Below, in pieces: positions 19,086-25,771 of a stretch of DNA of 39,623 bases (position 1 is the first letter of the stretch; the number at the start of each line of letters is the position of its first letter). Under the pieces are notes generated by a model, which saw only the letters and a list, made by a program, of their open reading frames with translations, had not been told where the DNA came from and searched no databases. Source of the DNA: Candidatus Saccharimonadota bacterium (GTDB lineage: Bacteria > Patescibacteriota > Saccharimonadia > Saccharimonadales > UBA4665). The stretch lies in the NCBI GenBank assembly GCA_027314885.1, contig DAHUZY010000005.1, positions 1 to 39,623 on the forward strand, in the 5' to 3' direction. The position numbers and the translations under genes were made by a program.

Positions 19086-19108
19086 GCTGTTGGGTGCTTT
19101 GTTTAGAT

Positions 19109-19198
19109 TGGCGGAGAGAGTGGGATTCGAACCCACGGTACAGTTGCCTGTACACTGCTTTTCGAGAGCAGCACCTTCAACCACTCGGTCATCTCTCC
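19109..19198 (-). tRNA. tRNA-Ser (anticodon CGA), CCA encoded
   Basis: Reverse strand GGAGAGATGACCGAGTGGTTGAAGGTGCTGCTCTCGAAAAGCAGTG...CTCTCTCCGCCA; anticodon loop CTCGAAA. Confidence 0.94.
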
Positions 19199-19339
19199 TT
19201 AGATAAGGCTGCATATGGAGTATATCCTTCCGGGCGCCATAATACTACTTTCGGTGTTGGACTCGGCAGCGACCCAAATGAACTAGAGTAATATCAAATA
19301 CTATGCTAAAATTACCTCTGTTTAACTTCCGCTCTGTAT

Positions 19340-19416
19340 GCGCGTGTAGCTCAGCTGGATAGAGCGTTGGCTTGCGGAGCCAAAGGTCGTAGGTTCGAAT
19401 CCTGCCACGCGTACCA
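19340..19416 (+). tRNA. tRNA-Arg (anticodon GCG), CCA encoded
   Basis: GCGCGTGTAGCTCAGCTGGATAGAGCGTTGGCTTGCGGAGCCAAAGGTCGTAGGTTCGAATCCTGCCACGCGTACCA. Confidence 0.95.
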
Positions 19417-19418
19417 AA

Positions 19419-19462
19419 ATAGTAATTGACGTCCTGGTATAACTTTTGTTATACTTCCTTGT
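19419..19462 (+). promoter_or_regulatory. TA1 promoter/operator
   Basis: TTGACG and TATACT with inverted repeat GTATAAC-TTTT-GTTATAC (19437-19454) over the -10; ATG follows 7 nt after TATACT. Confidence 0.7.
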
Positions 19463-19699
19463 ATGAAAACTGCTGTTTCTATTCCAGATAATGTATACAC
19501 TTCGGCTGAAAAGCTTGCAAGACGATTAGGCAAATCACGCAGCCAGCTCTACTCTCAAGCCATAAGTAGCTACTTATCTAAACACCAAAAAGAAGGCTTA
19601 ACAGCAAAATTGAATGAGGTCTACTCTGATGGCGATTCAAAGGTTGATCCCTTGCTTATAAATCTGCAAACTCGTTCTCTGTCAAAGGAAGAGTGGTGA
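19463..19699 (+). CDS. TA1 antitoxin, ribbon-helix-helix MazE-like
   Basis: MKTAVSIPDNVYTSAEKLARRLGKSRSQLYSQAISSYLSKH; overlaps downstream MazF. Confidence 0.85.
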   Translation: MKTAVSIPDNVYTSAEKLARRLGKSRSQLYSQAISSYLSKHQKEGLTAKLNEVYSDGDSKVDPLLINLQTRSLSKEEW

Positions 19700-20034
19700 A
19701 ACGTGGCCAGATATGGTGGGCGGAATTACCAGAACCTACCGCTTCAGAGCCAGGTTATAAGCGACCAGTAATTGTTGTGCAAGCGGACGAGTTTAATAAT
19801 AGTCTCATTAACACAGTAATAGTAGTAGCAATAACTTCTAATTTGAGGCTTGCCGATGCGCCTGGCAATTTGTATATCCCAAAGTCAAAAACTGGACTAG
19901 GAAAAGATTCGGTTGCTAATGTATCCCAGGTAGTTACTCTCGACAAGAGTTTCTTAAAGGAACAGATCAGTCAGCTTGATAGAGTAACTATTCAGCAGCT
20001 AGATGAAGGATTACAACTAGTCCTATCTTTATAA
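19693..20034 (+). CDS. TA1 toxin, MazF/PemK endoribonuclease
   Basis: VKRGQIWWAELPEPTASEPGYKRPVIVVQADEFNNSLINTVIVVAITSNLRLADAPGNLYIP. Confidence 0.93.
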   Translation: MVKRGQIWWAELPEPTASEPGYKRPVIVVQADEFNNSLINTVIVVAITSNLRLADAPGNLYIPKSKTGLGKDSVANVSQVVTLDKSFLKEQISQLDRVTIQQLDEGLQLVLSL

Positions 20035-20042
20035 AACGATGC

Positions 20043-20070
20043 GGTTCGAATCCTGTCAGGTCAATTCTCA
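20043..20070 (+). repeat. tRNA 3'-end-like fragment, copy 1 (25-bp exact direct repeat at 20046-20070)
   Basis: GGTTCGAATCCTGTCAGGTCAATTCTCA; TCGAATCCTGTCAGGTCAATTCTCA is repeated at 21121-21145; T-loop TTCGAAT; no tRNA body upstream. Confidence 0.85.
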
Positions 20071-20113
20071 AAATTTACAACAATTCTCTCCAAGGTATTA
20101 AAAATCGTGGCTA

Positions 20114-20153
20114 TTGACATATGTTACACTTTTGGCGTACACTAAAAGTGTAA
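20114..20153 (+). promoter_or_regulatory. TA2 promoter with 10-bp operator palindrome
   Basis: TTGACA-18-TACACT; TTACACTTTT-ggcgtacact-AAAAGTGTAA at 20124-20153. Confidence 0.75.
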
Positions 20154-20169
20154 GTTAAAGGACAAGACC

Positions 20170-20442
20170 ATGACAACTACTACAGCTAAAAAATTAAGGG
20201 ACAATCTTAGTGAATACCTCGATAGATTACAAAGGGGTGAGGAAATTGTCATCATACGCCACTCAGAAATTATTGGCGTTCTCAAGCCTGCACAAAACTT
20301 ACATACCAATAATGGCTCTGCTTTGGCAGCAATGTTTAACCGAAACAAAGACTTTTTCAGTAGCAATAAAGGTAAAGTAAACGCATCAATACCTACCGAG
20401 GAACTGTACCATCACTCCCTGAACGAGTCGTATCAGCAATGA
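20170..20442 (+). CDS. TA2 antitoxin, Phd/YefM family
   Basis: MTTTTAKKLRDNLSEYLDRLQRGEEIVIIRHSEIIGVLKPAQ; overlaps toxin start by 4 nt. Confidence 0.85.
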   Translation: MTTTTAKKLRDNLSEYLDRLQRGEEIVIIRHSEIIGVLKPAQNLHTNNGSALAAMFNRNKDFFSSNKGKVNASIPTEELYHHSLNESYQQ

Positions 20443-20819
20443 ATCGCACACTGGTAGACGCAAATGTTTTACTTGAAATTCTATTTTCCCGCAAGCTTTT
20501 AGATGTATGCCAGAAATTGCTGAGCGACCCAGCAAAAGAGTATGCGATTAGCGCATTGACTCTTCATATTATTTGGTACATGGCTGAAAGGTACAAATTA
20601 TCACCTGAGCATATAAACGATGTGCTATCGGTACTTATAGTCTTACCCTTAAGTTATCAAGCTATTAAACTTGCTAATAAGCGCTATGATAATAAAGATT
20701 TTGAAGACTGCTTACAGGCAGCTTGTGCAGAGGAAAACGACTGCCAAGAAATAATCACTATTGACAGGCATTTTCAAGAATATAGCCATACATTATTGTC
20801 GGTTACTATTGTTGAGTAG
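20439..20819 (+). CDS. TA2 toxin, PIN-domain (VapC-like)
   Basis: RTLVDANVLLEILF...KDFEDCLQAACAEENDCQEIITIDRHF (PIN acidic residues). Confidence 0.85.
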   Translation: MNRTLVDANVLLEILFSRKLLDVCQKLLSDPAKEYAISALTLHIIWYMAERYKLSPEHINDVLSVLIVLPLSYQAIKLANKRYDNKDFEDCLQAACAEENDCQEIITIDRHFQEYSHTLLSVTIVE

Positions 20820-20906
20820 TTTTTACTGTGTTTTACTCAGCGCCCAAACCTAATTGATTAAGTAGCCATAACTTTACATTCGCATCCTATAATCACTGTA
20901 TATATT

Positions 20907-21029
20907 GGTTCTAATCCAGCACGGTAGTTACTGTGCTGGACTTGACGAGGGGTGACACTTCAAATGTTTCGTGCCAGCGGAGCAACTCACTCTTAAGGCG
21001 GTTCCAAGCGGAAACAGGAAGTTGCACCA
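20907..21029 (-). repeat. Interspersed repeat R1 (123 bp) encoding MVQLPVSAWNRLKSELLRWHETFEVSPLVKSSTVTTVLD* (20911-21030, minus)
   Basis: Aligns with R2 and R3 from ggttctaat to caCCA; open minus-strand frame. Confidence 0.9.
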
Positions 21030-21120
21030 TCAAGACTTTTTCAAAAATCATCTCTGTTTACAAAGATCTAAAAAATTGACGATTCTGACCAACAAAGAAC
21101 ATTTACTTCTTAAAACCGGC

Positions 21121-21145
21121 TCGAATCCTGTCAGGTCAATTCTCA
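21121..21145 (+). repeat. tRNA 3'-end-like fragment, copy 2
   Basis: TCGAATCCTGTCAGGTCAATTCTCA, identical to 20046-20070. Confidence 0.85.
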
Positions 21146-21255
21146 GGGTGTAATTGTTTAAGCTGCTAACTGCAGACTAGTAACTGAGGGTCGATTAAGA
21201 TTAATTTTATTGGCGATTTTATATAAAGCAATTCACCCCTGTTTGTTTACAAAAG

Positions 21256-21291
21256 TGTCAACTTGACAACTTCTATTCAGTTTGCTAATAT
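21256..21291 (+). promoter_or_regulatory. TA3 promoter/operator
   Basis: TGTCAA-C-TTGACA palindrome (21256-21268) overlapping -35; TTGACA-17-TAATAT, 7 nt before ATG 21299. Confidence 0.75.
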
Positions 21292-21298
21292 AGTTTAT

Positions 21299-21541
21299 AT
21301 GAAAACAATGACTACCGCAGATTTCAAAGCCAACTTTTCATCCGTTGTAGATGAGCTTAAGCATGGAAATAAAGTTGTAATTACTTATGGTCGCAAAAAA
21401 GCACCGTTAGCGACAATTATTCCGCAAAGCCAACTAGAAAAGCCAGACCACTCTGTAAAGATAGGCGACCTAAAGTCTCAAGGCTGGACATATGCGTTAA
21501 ACGGCTTTGAAATAACAGAAGAAGAGCTTATTAATTCGTGA
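21299..21541 (+). CDS. TA3 antitoxin, Phd/YefM family
   Basis: MKTMTTADFKANFSSVVDELKHGNKVVITYGRKKAPLATIIP; track start 21263 lies inside the promoter. Confidence 0.87.
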   Translation: MKTMTTADFKANFSSVVDELKHGNKVVITYGRKKAPLATIIPQSQLEKPDHSVKIGDLKSQGWTYALNGFEITEEELINS

Positions 21542-21936
21542 ATTATCTACTGGATACTCATATTCTGCTTTGGCTTAGACTAAGCCCTGAGAAGTTGAGT
21601 CCGGAACACAAAAAAATCATTGAGTCATCTGAAAATGAAAAGTTTGTTAGTTCTATAACCCAATGGGAGATTAGCTTAAAATATGCTATAGGTAAGTTAG
21701 AACTTGGCAGCCACACTCCAGACGAATTCCTGGCCGGAATATATAAAATTGGGCTAAAGGATATCACGCCCTCTTCCGAACAATGGTCCACCTATTACTT
21801 ACTGCCCAAGATAAAAGATCACAGAGACCCTTTTGACAGGATGATCATTTGGCTCGCTATGCAGAGCGGCATGACCTTACTCTCTAGAGATAACAAGTTT
21901 GGTGAATATAAACCTCATGGGCTTAGCGTAATTTAG
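21538..21936 (+). CDS. TA3 toxin, PIN-domain (VapC-like)
   Basis: MNYLLDTHILLWLRLSPEKLS...DPFDRMIIWLAMQSGMTLLSRDNKF. Confidence 0.92.
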   Translation: MNYLLDTHILLWLRLSPEKLSPEHKKIIESSENEKFVSSITQWEISLKYAIGKLELGSHTPDEFLAGIYKIGLKDITPSSEQWSTYYLLPKIKDHRDPFDRMIIWLAMQSGMTLLSRDNKFGEYKPHGLSVI

Positions 21937-21941
21937 TTTTT

Positions 21942-22063
21942 GGTTCTAATTCAGCCCGGTAGTTCTTGTACTAGACTCGGCAGAGGTGATACTTCAAAAG
22001 TTTCATGCCACCGCAATAGTTCACTCTTGAGACGGTTCCAAGCCGAAACCGGAAGGAGTACCA
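21942..22063 (-). repeat. Interspersed repeat R2 (122 bp) encoding MVLLPVSAWNRLKSELLRWHETFEVSPLPSLVQELPG* (21951-22064, minus)
   Basis: About 87% identical to R3 (16 differences in 122 by eye); intact minus-strand frame. Confidence 0.9.
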
Positions 22064-22193
22064 TATTTGTTACAGACTCATACTTTCTACCTAAACAGAT
22101 TGCTTGTTATACTTTGCTTATGAGAAAAACAAAAACTACTGTCTCTGGTGTTGAAGCCTTATTTGTAGCAGCTTTCTTCTATGCAGGCTAATG

Positions 22194-22234
22194 CAGTAGT
22201 TAGGTATATGTCCCCGATGTGGGGACAACTACTG
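22194..22234. terminator. Nested hairpin at the 3' end of TA4 (candidate bidirectional terminator)
   Basis: CAGTAGTT...GTCCCC-gatgt-GGGGAC-AACTACTG. Confidence 0.5.
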
Positions 22235-22621
22235 AAGCTGTTTAAAACAATCCTTGACGGTCAAAATCTTTATATCTTCATAAGTTTTCTGAGCTAGTAG
22301 TGGTTTATCACCAGTTACGATGGCGTCGGCCTGACCTTTTACCGCTGTTTCAAGTACTCGGTTATCTGGTTCGTCCGCCAGAATATGTAAGAATGGCTCG
22401 AAGTAGGAAACTTCGCCCTCGCCTAGCAGTTGTTGAAGTAGCTTTAGACTTTCTGGCTGTACGCCAAACTTATTTTCTAAGACACGCTGGATTTCGGCAA
22501 TAATGTAAGGTGACAATATAAGGTCATGTCTGCCACTCAGAGCAGCTAGGACTAGTTGTTCGGGCAAGCCATCAAAAAGAAGCGCAGATATAATGACATT
22601 GGTATCGACTACCAGACGCAT
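22229..22621 (-). CDS. TA4 toxin, PIN-domain
   Basis: MRLVVDTNVIISALLFDGLPEQLVLAAL...DEPDNRVLETAVKGQADAIVTGDKPLL. Confidence 0.92.
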   Translation of the reverse strand: MRLVVDTNVIISALLFDGLPEQLVLAALSGRHDLILSPYIIAEIQRVLENKFGVQPESLKLLQQLLGEGEVSYFEPFLHILADEPDNRVLETAVKGQADAIVTGDKPLLAQKTYEDIKILTVKDCFKQLQ

Positions 22622-22857
22622 TATTTACTTCGCTCAGTTCGAACGATCTCCGCCACCTCGGCTTCCGTGTATACCTTACCTTTGTACTGATTACGCACCT
22701 GCTTGGTCAGACTATCCCAGCGCTCCATAACGGCCAGTTGCTTGCGCACGGCTTGGCGGACAAAATCACTGCGGCTACTGCCTTGCTGCTTCGACTGAGC
22801 ATCAATCCGCTCAACAAGCTGCTTAGGCATTGAAATATTGAATGTTTGAGACTTCAT
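22621..22857 (-). CDS. TA4 antitoxin, CopG/ribbon-helix-helix
   Basis: MKSQTFNISMPKQLVERIDAQSKQQGSSRSDFVRQAVRKQLA; track start 22923 translates the upstream tandem repeat. Confidence 0.88.
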   Translation of the reverse strand: MKSQTFNISMPKQLVERIDAQSKQQGSSRSDFVRQAVRKQLAVMERWDSLTKQVRNQYKGKVYTEAEVAEIVRTERSK

Positions 22858-22863
22858 ACAAAC

Positions 22864-22949
22864 ATTGTATGGATTTACTGACAGATTGTCAATCCTGTTA
22901 CTGCACATCCTGTTACTGCACATCCTGTTACTGCACTCTGTTACTGCAA
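22864..22949 (-). promoter_or_regulatory. TA4 promoter, operator palindrome and upstream 15-bp tandem repeats
   Basis: Minus strand TTGACA-17-TACAAT, 6 nt before ATG; TGACA-ATC-TGTCA over the -35; TGCAGTAACAGGATG/T repeated about 3.5 times upstream. Confidence 0.75.
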
Positions 22950-22981
22950 TCCATATTCGCCTATAACATATTTGGCCGTTA

Positions 22982-23103
22982 GGTTCTAATCCAGCCCGGT
23001 AGTTATTGCGCTAGACTTGGCAGAGGCTATACTTTAAGCGTTTCGTGCCACCGTAATAGTTCGTTTTTGAGGCGGTTCCAAGCCGAAACCGGAAGGAGTA
23101 CCA
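22982..23103 (-). repeat. Interspersed repeat R3 (122 bp), frame truncated: (L)VLLPVSAWNRLKNELLRWHETLKV* (23027-23104, minus)
   Basis: Aligns with R1/R2; in-frame TAG interrupts the conserved frame. Confidence 0.9.
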
Positions 23104-23288
23104 ATTCCTTGTTTCAGCCATGTCTTTAATACATCTTTTAGACTGGATCTTGGTTATCTTTAGCTCTTTCAGAGCACGCTCTAACTAACAGGTTTATGTT
23201 TGTTCTGTTTCGTTAAACTACTAGGTAATGAAGTATCTATTTGTACTACCTATTGCATTTAGTAATGGATTTTGCTACAGTAATGAAT

Positions 23289-23537
23289 ATGAAAACTACA
23301 CTTACCATTACCCGCAAGGGCCAAACTACAATACCAGCTCCTGTGCGCCATAAGATGGGATTAAATAATAGCGGTGGAATTTTACAGATGAGCTTCAATG
23401 AGAAGAAGGGTGAGCTTGTGATATCAAAGTTTACCAATATAGATGAGCTGAGCAAAAAGTTAAGTGGATATATTAAGCCTGGGGTAAAGCCTCTCGTTGA
23501 TGCAGATGCATTTTACCAAGCAAACAGGTCTATATAA
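23289..23537 (+). CDS. TA5 antitoxin, AbrB/SpoVT-like
   Basis: MKTTLTITRKGQTTIPAPVRHKMGLNNSGGILQMSF; -10-like TACAGT 7 nt upstream. Confidence 0.88.
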   Translation: MKTTLTITRKGQTTIPAPVRHKMGLNNSGGILQMSFNEKKGELVISKFTNIDELSKKLSGYIKPGVKPLVDADAFYQANRSI

Positions 23538-23538
23538 G

Positions 23539-23943
23539 ATGAAATATGCAGGCTCTCTAGATACAAACGTCTTACTACGCTTATTGCTTAATGATATAGC
23601 TGAGCAGCACACTGCTACAAAAAGACTATTAGGCCAAGCCCCTAATCAATTTGCTGTTGCCGATACAGCGATAGTTGAATTGGTATTTGCACTTAACCGA
23701 TACTATGGATTTAGTCGCTCACAGACCGCAGAAGCAGTAGAAGGCCTCATGAGCTTAAAGGAAATAAACTGTAACAGGGCTCTTTTTGAACGAGCTATAC
23801 CTTTTTATGTTACGCATACTGGTTTATCATTCGAGGATTGCTGTTTATCTGTATATACGCAGCTCAATGATGCTGAACCCTTATGGACATTTGATAAAAA
23901 ATTAGCTAATCAAGCTCTTAACTCAAAGTTGGTTGTAGCGTAG
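23539..23943 (+). CDS. TA5 toxin, PIN-domain
   Basis: MKYAGSLDTNVLLRLLLNDIAEQHTATKRLL...FEDCCLSVYTQLNDAEPLWTFDKKLA. Confidence 0.9.
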   Translation: MKYAGSLDTNVLLRLLLNDIAEQHTATKRLLGQAPNQFAVADTAIVELVFALNRYYGFSRSQTAEAVEGLMSLKEINCNRALFERAIPFYVTHTGLSFEDCCLSVYTQLNDAEPLWTFDKKLANQALNSKLVVA

Positions 23944-24063
23944 CCCTCCATTATAGAGTTTTTGACTTCTGGGACTACGGTGTACCAGATACAATTTTGG
24001 TTTCTAACAATCTGTAAGGTTTATTTTGGTATTTACTGTATTTTGCTACTTGTTTTTACTTAA

Positions 24064-24210
24064 CAGATAGGAATTTCATCGACATTTTATATATTTGCCA
24101 GAGGGCAACACATCTACTTGCTACATGGTTTCCTTAAAAAGAGACAGGCAACCCCTAAGAAAGAACTAAGTATAGCTATAGAGCGTAAGAAAGAACTGGA
24201 AAGACTATAG
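24064..24210 (+). pseudogene. C-terminal remnant of a HigB/RelE (Gp49-like) toxin
   Basis: Frame reads QIGISSTFYIFARGQHIYLLHGFLKKRQATPKKELSIAIERKKELERL*; LLHGFxKKxQxTPKKE is the Gp49 C-terminal signature; stop at 24061-24063 and no start. Confidence 0.8.
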
Positions 24211-24253
24211 ATTGGTCTTGATATAATTATTGCATATATGCTATAATTTAGTC

Positions 24254-24526
24254 ATGAAGAGTTTCAAAGAATACAAGAAACAGGCACTTAGAGACCCTGG
24301 GTTAAAAAAGGCTTATGATGATTTAGAGCCAGAATACAGGTTGGCTAGTAGTCTTATTGAAGCACGTCTTAATAAAAACTTAACTCAAGAAGAATTAGCT
24401 AAAAAAGCCGGTGTTACACAGAATACTATCACAAGACTAGAGAGTGGCGTTAATAACCCTACATTCGCTACCGTTAATCGTGTTGCAAACGCATTAGGAA
24501 AAGAACTAAAGTTAGTTAGTAGTTAA
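24254..24526 (+). CDS. HigA-type XRE antitoxin (partner toxin decayed)
   Basis: LIEARLNKNLTQEELAKKAGVTQNTITRLESGVNNPTFATVNRVANALGKEL; TTGATA-18-TATAAT, 6 nt before ATG 24254. Confidence 0.88.
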   Translation: MKSFKEYKKQALRDPGLKKAYDDLEPEYRLASSLIEARLNKNLTQEELAKKAGVTQNTITRLESGVNNPTFATVNRVANALGKELKLVSS

Positions 24527-24635
24527 TAAAAAGACCTCGCGAGAACTTGCGTCCAAACGGGGTGCAGTACATTAATCATACCAAAGTTAACAATTTAGTT
24601 AATGTATTCTGTGGTAATCGTAATAATTCGTTAGG

Positions 24636-25043
24636 TTATAACCGTTTATCTCTTAACCAGTAATGAGTATGGGTTAGGCTGAATCCACCGTCAACAACTA
24701 CTGTTTCACCGGTAATAAATCTGGCTTTATCTGATACCAAGAATTCTACCACTTCACCGATATCTAATGGTTGCTGATTTACCCCGAGAGGTACAAGGTT
24801 GTTCGGCTCAGGATTTTCTGAGTCCACAACTATACCTGGAGCAACTGCATTGACCTTAATCCCATATTTAGCAAGCTCTAATGCCGATTCTTTAACAAAC
24901 ATTTCTATTCCGGCCTTGGACACAGAGTACATTGGGTGAGTTCTTACTACCTTACTGTGGGTAGAAGAAATAAAGACTATATTGCCCTTAAGTTTGTTTT
25001 GAACCCAATCTTTAGCAAACAATGAAGTTAAGTAAAATCTCAT
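24636..25043 (-). pseudogene. 5'-truncated SDR oxidoreductase
   Basis: Has NIVFISSTHS, YSVSKAG, VNAVAPGIV, ITGETVVVDGGF but lacks the N-terminal Rossmann GxxxGxG; in-frame stop just upstream. Confidence 0.75.
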
Positions 25044-25061
25044 TCGTTATTGACGTAACGT

Positions 25062-25128
25062 AAACCCCTCAGCTCATCTGCTCATACCGGTAGACACGTG
25101 TTTGAACAGATACGGACTGAGGGTTTTT
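25062..25128 (+). terminator. Inverted repeat AAACCCCTCAG...CTGAGGGTTTTT
   Basis: Stem with 3' T-run, long loop. Confidence 0.35.
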
Positions 25129-25291
25129 GCGTACATAACCTCGTCATAGATTGACCCCACTGACTGGGAGGGAGCCACAGTCTGTTAAAGAAGAAAACAG
25201 TAATTACTGCCTCCTAAGATGCAAATGGTAGACTCCCATGCCAGTCTTTATTGTAGTCCTCTAGTGTATTAGGGGACTAGAGGTAGGATAT

Positions 25292-25771
25292 ATGAGACTA
25301 AAATTAATTCGAATCCCGCTAGTATTAATCTTTCATACAATAACTGTTTATTCTGTTAAAGTATTGCTTATGTTAGTATACGTACCTTTCATTTTGTTAT
25401 TTATAGTTGTTCTAATTGCGATTGGCGTATTTGGCAGAAAGCTACTGGCGAAACATAGTAACAAAGGACAGCTTAAAGTTGCAACAACAATAGGGACTCT
25501 AGCCGAAATTCTGCTATTTGTATTTGGAGTTATGGGAGCTGATTACATTCATCAATCCCAAAACGTTGGCGCTGGCTGTCCATCTCATTATCCCTATATA
25601 ACAGCAGTAGTAATTACTGGAATAATCGGCTTTTTTTCTTTCTTGTTTGCCACCTATCAGAGTTTCGCTTGGAACAAGAAAAATAGTTTTGTTTTTTTAA
25701 TAGCTACTATAACTTTATTGGTAACTACAATAATAACTTTGTTTTACGCTAGCTTTTGTCTAACGTGGTAA
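25292..25771 (+). CDS. Small multi-TM membrane protein
   Basis: 159-aa ORF, four hydrophobic segments. Confidence 0.6.
   Translation: MRLKLIRIPLVLIFHTITVYSVKVLLMLVYVPFILLFIVVLIAIGVFGRKLLAKHSNKGQLKVATTIGTLAEILLFVFGVMGADYIHQSQNVGAGCPSHYPYITAVVITGIIGFFSFLFATYQSFAWNKKNSFVFLIATITLLVTTIITLFYASFCLTW

Noticed and set aside
17373-19214. ORF-track start at 19214 for the 613-aa membrane protein
   Set aside because: The first ~40 codons read through tRNA-Ser(CGA); GTG at 19085 is more plausible.
21940-22191. 83-aa plus-strand ORF across R2
   Set aside because: The coding signature in the repeat is on the minus strand; the plus frame is not preserved in R1 or R3. A 23-aa tail ORF (22120-22191) with TATACT 6 nt upstream exists but is too short to call.
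22894-22949. Short tandem repeats as a CRISPR array
   Set aside because: Head-to-tail 15-bp units without spacers, sitting in a TA promoter; no cas genes in the window.
20907-23103. R1-R3 as integron attC sites
   Set aside because: The 122-bp size is in range and TA cassettes are typical of superintegrons, but no tyrosine integrase is visible, the R1 hairpin CCAGCAC/GTGCTGG is not kept in R2/R3, and divergence follows codons rather than stems.
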